Translations under genes and position numbers: made by a program
Part shown: positions 5,692-6,251 of the stretch, piece after piece
Position numbering within the stretch: the first letter of the stretch is position 1
How the letters are laid out: each line of letters starts with the position of its first letter
Assembly (NCBI GenBank): GCA_026415015.1
Contig: JAOAHW010000122.1
Location: 1 to 6,251, forward strand
Length of the DNA stretch: 6,251 bases
Reading direction: 5' to 3'
DNA from: Syntrophorhabdaceae bacterium
GTDB taxonomy: Bacteria; Desulfobacterota; Syntrophorhabdia; Syntrophorhabdales; Syntrophorhabdaceae
Notes under the pieces: generated by a model
What the model was told of the DNA's origin: nothing
What the model saw: only the letters and a program-made list of their open reading frames with translations
Database searches by the model: none

Positions 5692-6232
5692 ATGGCCGAG
5701 AATATACACAAAAGGTTAACTGTTGAAGAGGTAAAAAATTCTGAAACGGTACATTGAAAAGGAAATAGACAGACTTGCCGCACAGACACTTCTTGGAATC
5801 AAAAAGACACAACTTTTCAAGCTAATAAAGGAATATAAGAAAGACCAACAAGGGTTTTCAATCACCTATAAACGAACAACATCCAACAATCAGATAGAAA
5901 AGACCTTCTGTGATAATATTGTTACAGAGTTACACCAAGAAAAAGAGATGATAGTAAATCCCATGATCCCATTAAAAACATACAATTATAGCTATATTCA
6001 GAGTACCCTTGCAGATAAATACGGCCAGAAGGTATCGCTACCAATGGTTATTTCTGTTGCAAGGAAACATGGCTTTTATCTTCCAAAAAGAAAAAGAAAG
6101 ACACACGAAAGAGAGGTATTGACACACTCTATTTGCCCCCTATGCCCAGAAAAAATGGTATCTCATTACCACCCTTGATGATTATAGCAGGATGATCCTA
6201 TACGCCTCTCTGGTAAAAGAGGAGACATCATG
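5692..6232 (+). pseudogene. DDE/rve-type IS transposase, frameshifted, internally deleted and cut by fragment end
   Basis: The start is ATG at 5692 with GGAGG (5678-5682) 9 bases upstream; an in-frame ATG at 5683 is too close to that site. The first frame gives MAENIHKRLTVEEVK and then stops at 5755. Sequence resuming one base on, after the A-run 5733-5738, reads ILKRYIEKEIDRLAAQTLL and stays open to 6178. It includes a helix-turn-helix-like part, YNYSYIQSTLADKYG and a basic HGFYLPKRKRK. Around 6122-6131 the frame shifts again, and LFAPYAQKKWYLITTLDDYSR follows from 6129 to the edge, where TG plus lost sequence probably encoded Trp. Relatives I remember carry about 13 more residues between the L-T-H and F-A-P-Y segments, including a Q-H-D-S-S motif with the first catalytic Asp. 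That stretch is missing, so no active product is expected. The family name (IS481/ISNCY-like) is from memory. Confidence 0.82.
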
Positions 6233-6251
6233 CTGTCTCTTATACACATCT
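6233..6251. other. Tn5 mosaic end adapter (artefact)
   Basis: The last 19 bases, CTGTCTCTTATACACATCT, are the exact reverse complement of the Tn5 mosaic end used in Nextera libraries. They mirror the adapter at the window start. The transposase gene is interrupted here by the library fragment end, not by a natural transposon insertion. Confidence 0.98.

Larger units (their letters stand above)
5566..6232 (+). mobile_element. Left part of an insertion sequence with broken DDE transposase (IS481/ISNCY-like)
   Basis: The element runs from a likely left end near 5566, where the sequence begins TGTCA, to the fragment edge. It contains spaced repeats of the kind transposases bind, a short leader, and the transposase remnant. 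The left boundary is a guess from the TGT start and from the repeats that follow; the terminal inverted repeat partner and target duplication lie outside the window. Family assignment rests on the protein: an N-terminal helical DNA-binding part followed by an rve/DDE core segment W-Y-L-I-T-T-L-D-D-Y-S-R. It sits next to, and transcribes away from, the peptidase operon. Confidence 0.65.

Noticed and set aside
5731..5757. Programmed frameshift making a fused transposase
   Set aside because: The needed shift is +1, while the common IS mechanism at A-runs is -1, which leads into the wrong frame here. The second lesion downstream also points to decay.
24..6232. A previously undescribed defence, CRISPR or similar system
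   Set aside because: Every gene seen belongs to a known housekeeping, cell-wall or insertion-sequence family. There are no repeat arrays, RNA genes or unknown proteins.
5..6251. A natural composite transposon bounded by 19-bp inverted repeats
   Set aside because: The repeats are the exact library-reagent mosaic end, one with extra read-1 adapter bases, and both cut genes at arbitrary points.

Overview
This window is one sequenced fragment, with Tn5/Nextera adapter sequence still attached at both ends (1-23 and 6233-6251). Real genomic DNA therefore runs only from 24 to 6232. The DNA is AT-rich, and its coding style favours ATA for Ile and AGG/AGA for Arg. The gene order is M23 peptidase, bactofilin, then an ATP synthase cluster with two different b-type subunits (b' and b) and no a or c subunit gene beside them. 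This order fits Desulfobacterota (former Deltaproteobacteria) or a neighbouring phylum such as Nitrospirota. That placement is an inference from gene order and protein style, not from a search.

Layout: everything from 5461 down to 24 lies on the minus strand. In transcription order it is a membrane-anchored LytM/M23 peptidoglycan peptidase (TTG start), a bactofilin (GTG start, 1-base overlap with the peptidase), a 110-base AT-rich gap with a candidate promoter, then atpF' (b'), atpF (b), atpH (delta), atpA (alpha), atpG (gamma) and the first 85 codons of atpD (beta). The atp genes are packed with overlaps or gaps of 13 bases or fewer, each with a ribosome-binding site inside or at the end of the gene before it. 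They encode the F1 head (alpha, beta, gamma), the delta connector and the b/b' peripheral stalk of F-type ATP synthase. The rest of the cluster (remainder of atpD, presumably atpC) lies beyond the left edge. The peptidase and bactofilin form a cell-wall/cell-shape pair that may be co-transcribed with, or read through into, the atp genes.

From about 5566 to 6232, on the plus strand, lies the left end of an insertion sequence with a DDE (rve-type) transposase of the IS481/ISNCY-like kind. The transposase is broken twice: a frameshift in an A-run near its start, and an internal deletion that removes the segment expected to carry the first catalytic Asp. The element sits directly upstream of the candidate promoter of the peptidase-bactofilin operon.

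I found no convincing undescribed biological system. The points most worth a second look are the adapter ends (which create false protein tails), the doubly broken transposase, a 15-bp palindrome at the predicted transcription start of the peptidase operon, and the 33-bp-spaced repeats at the insertion-sequence end.
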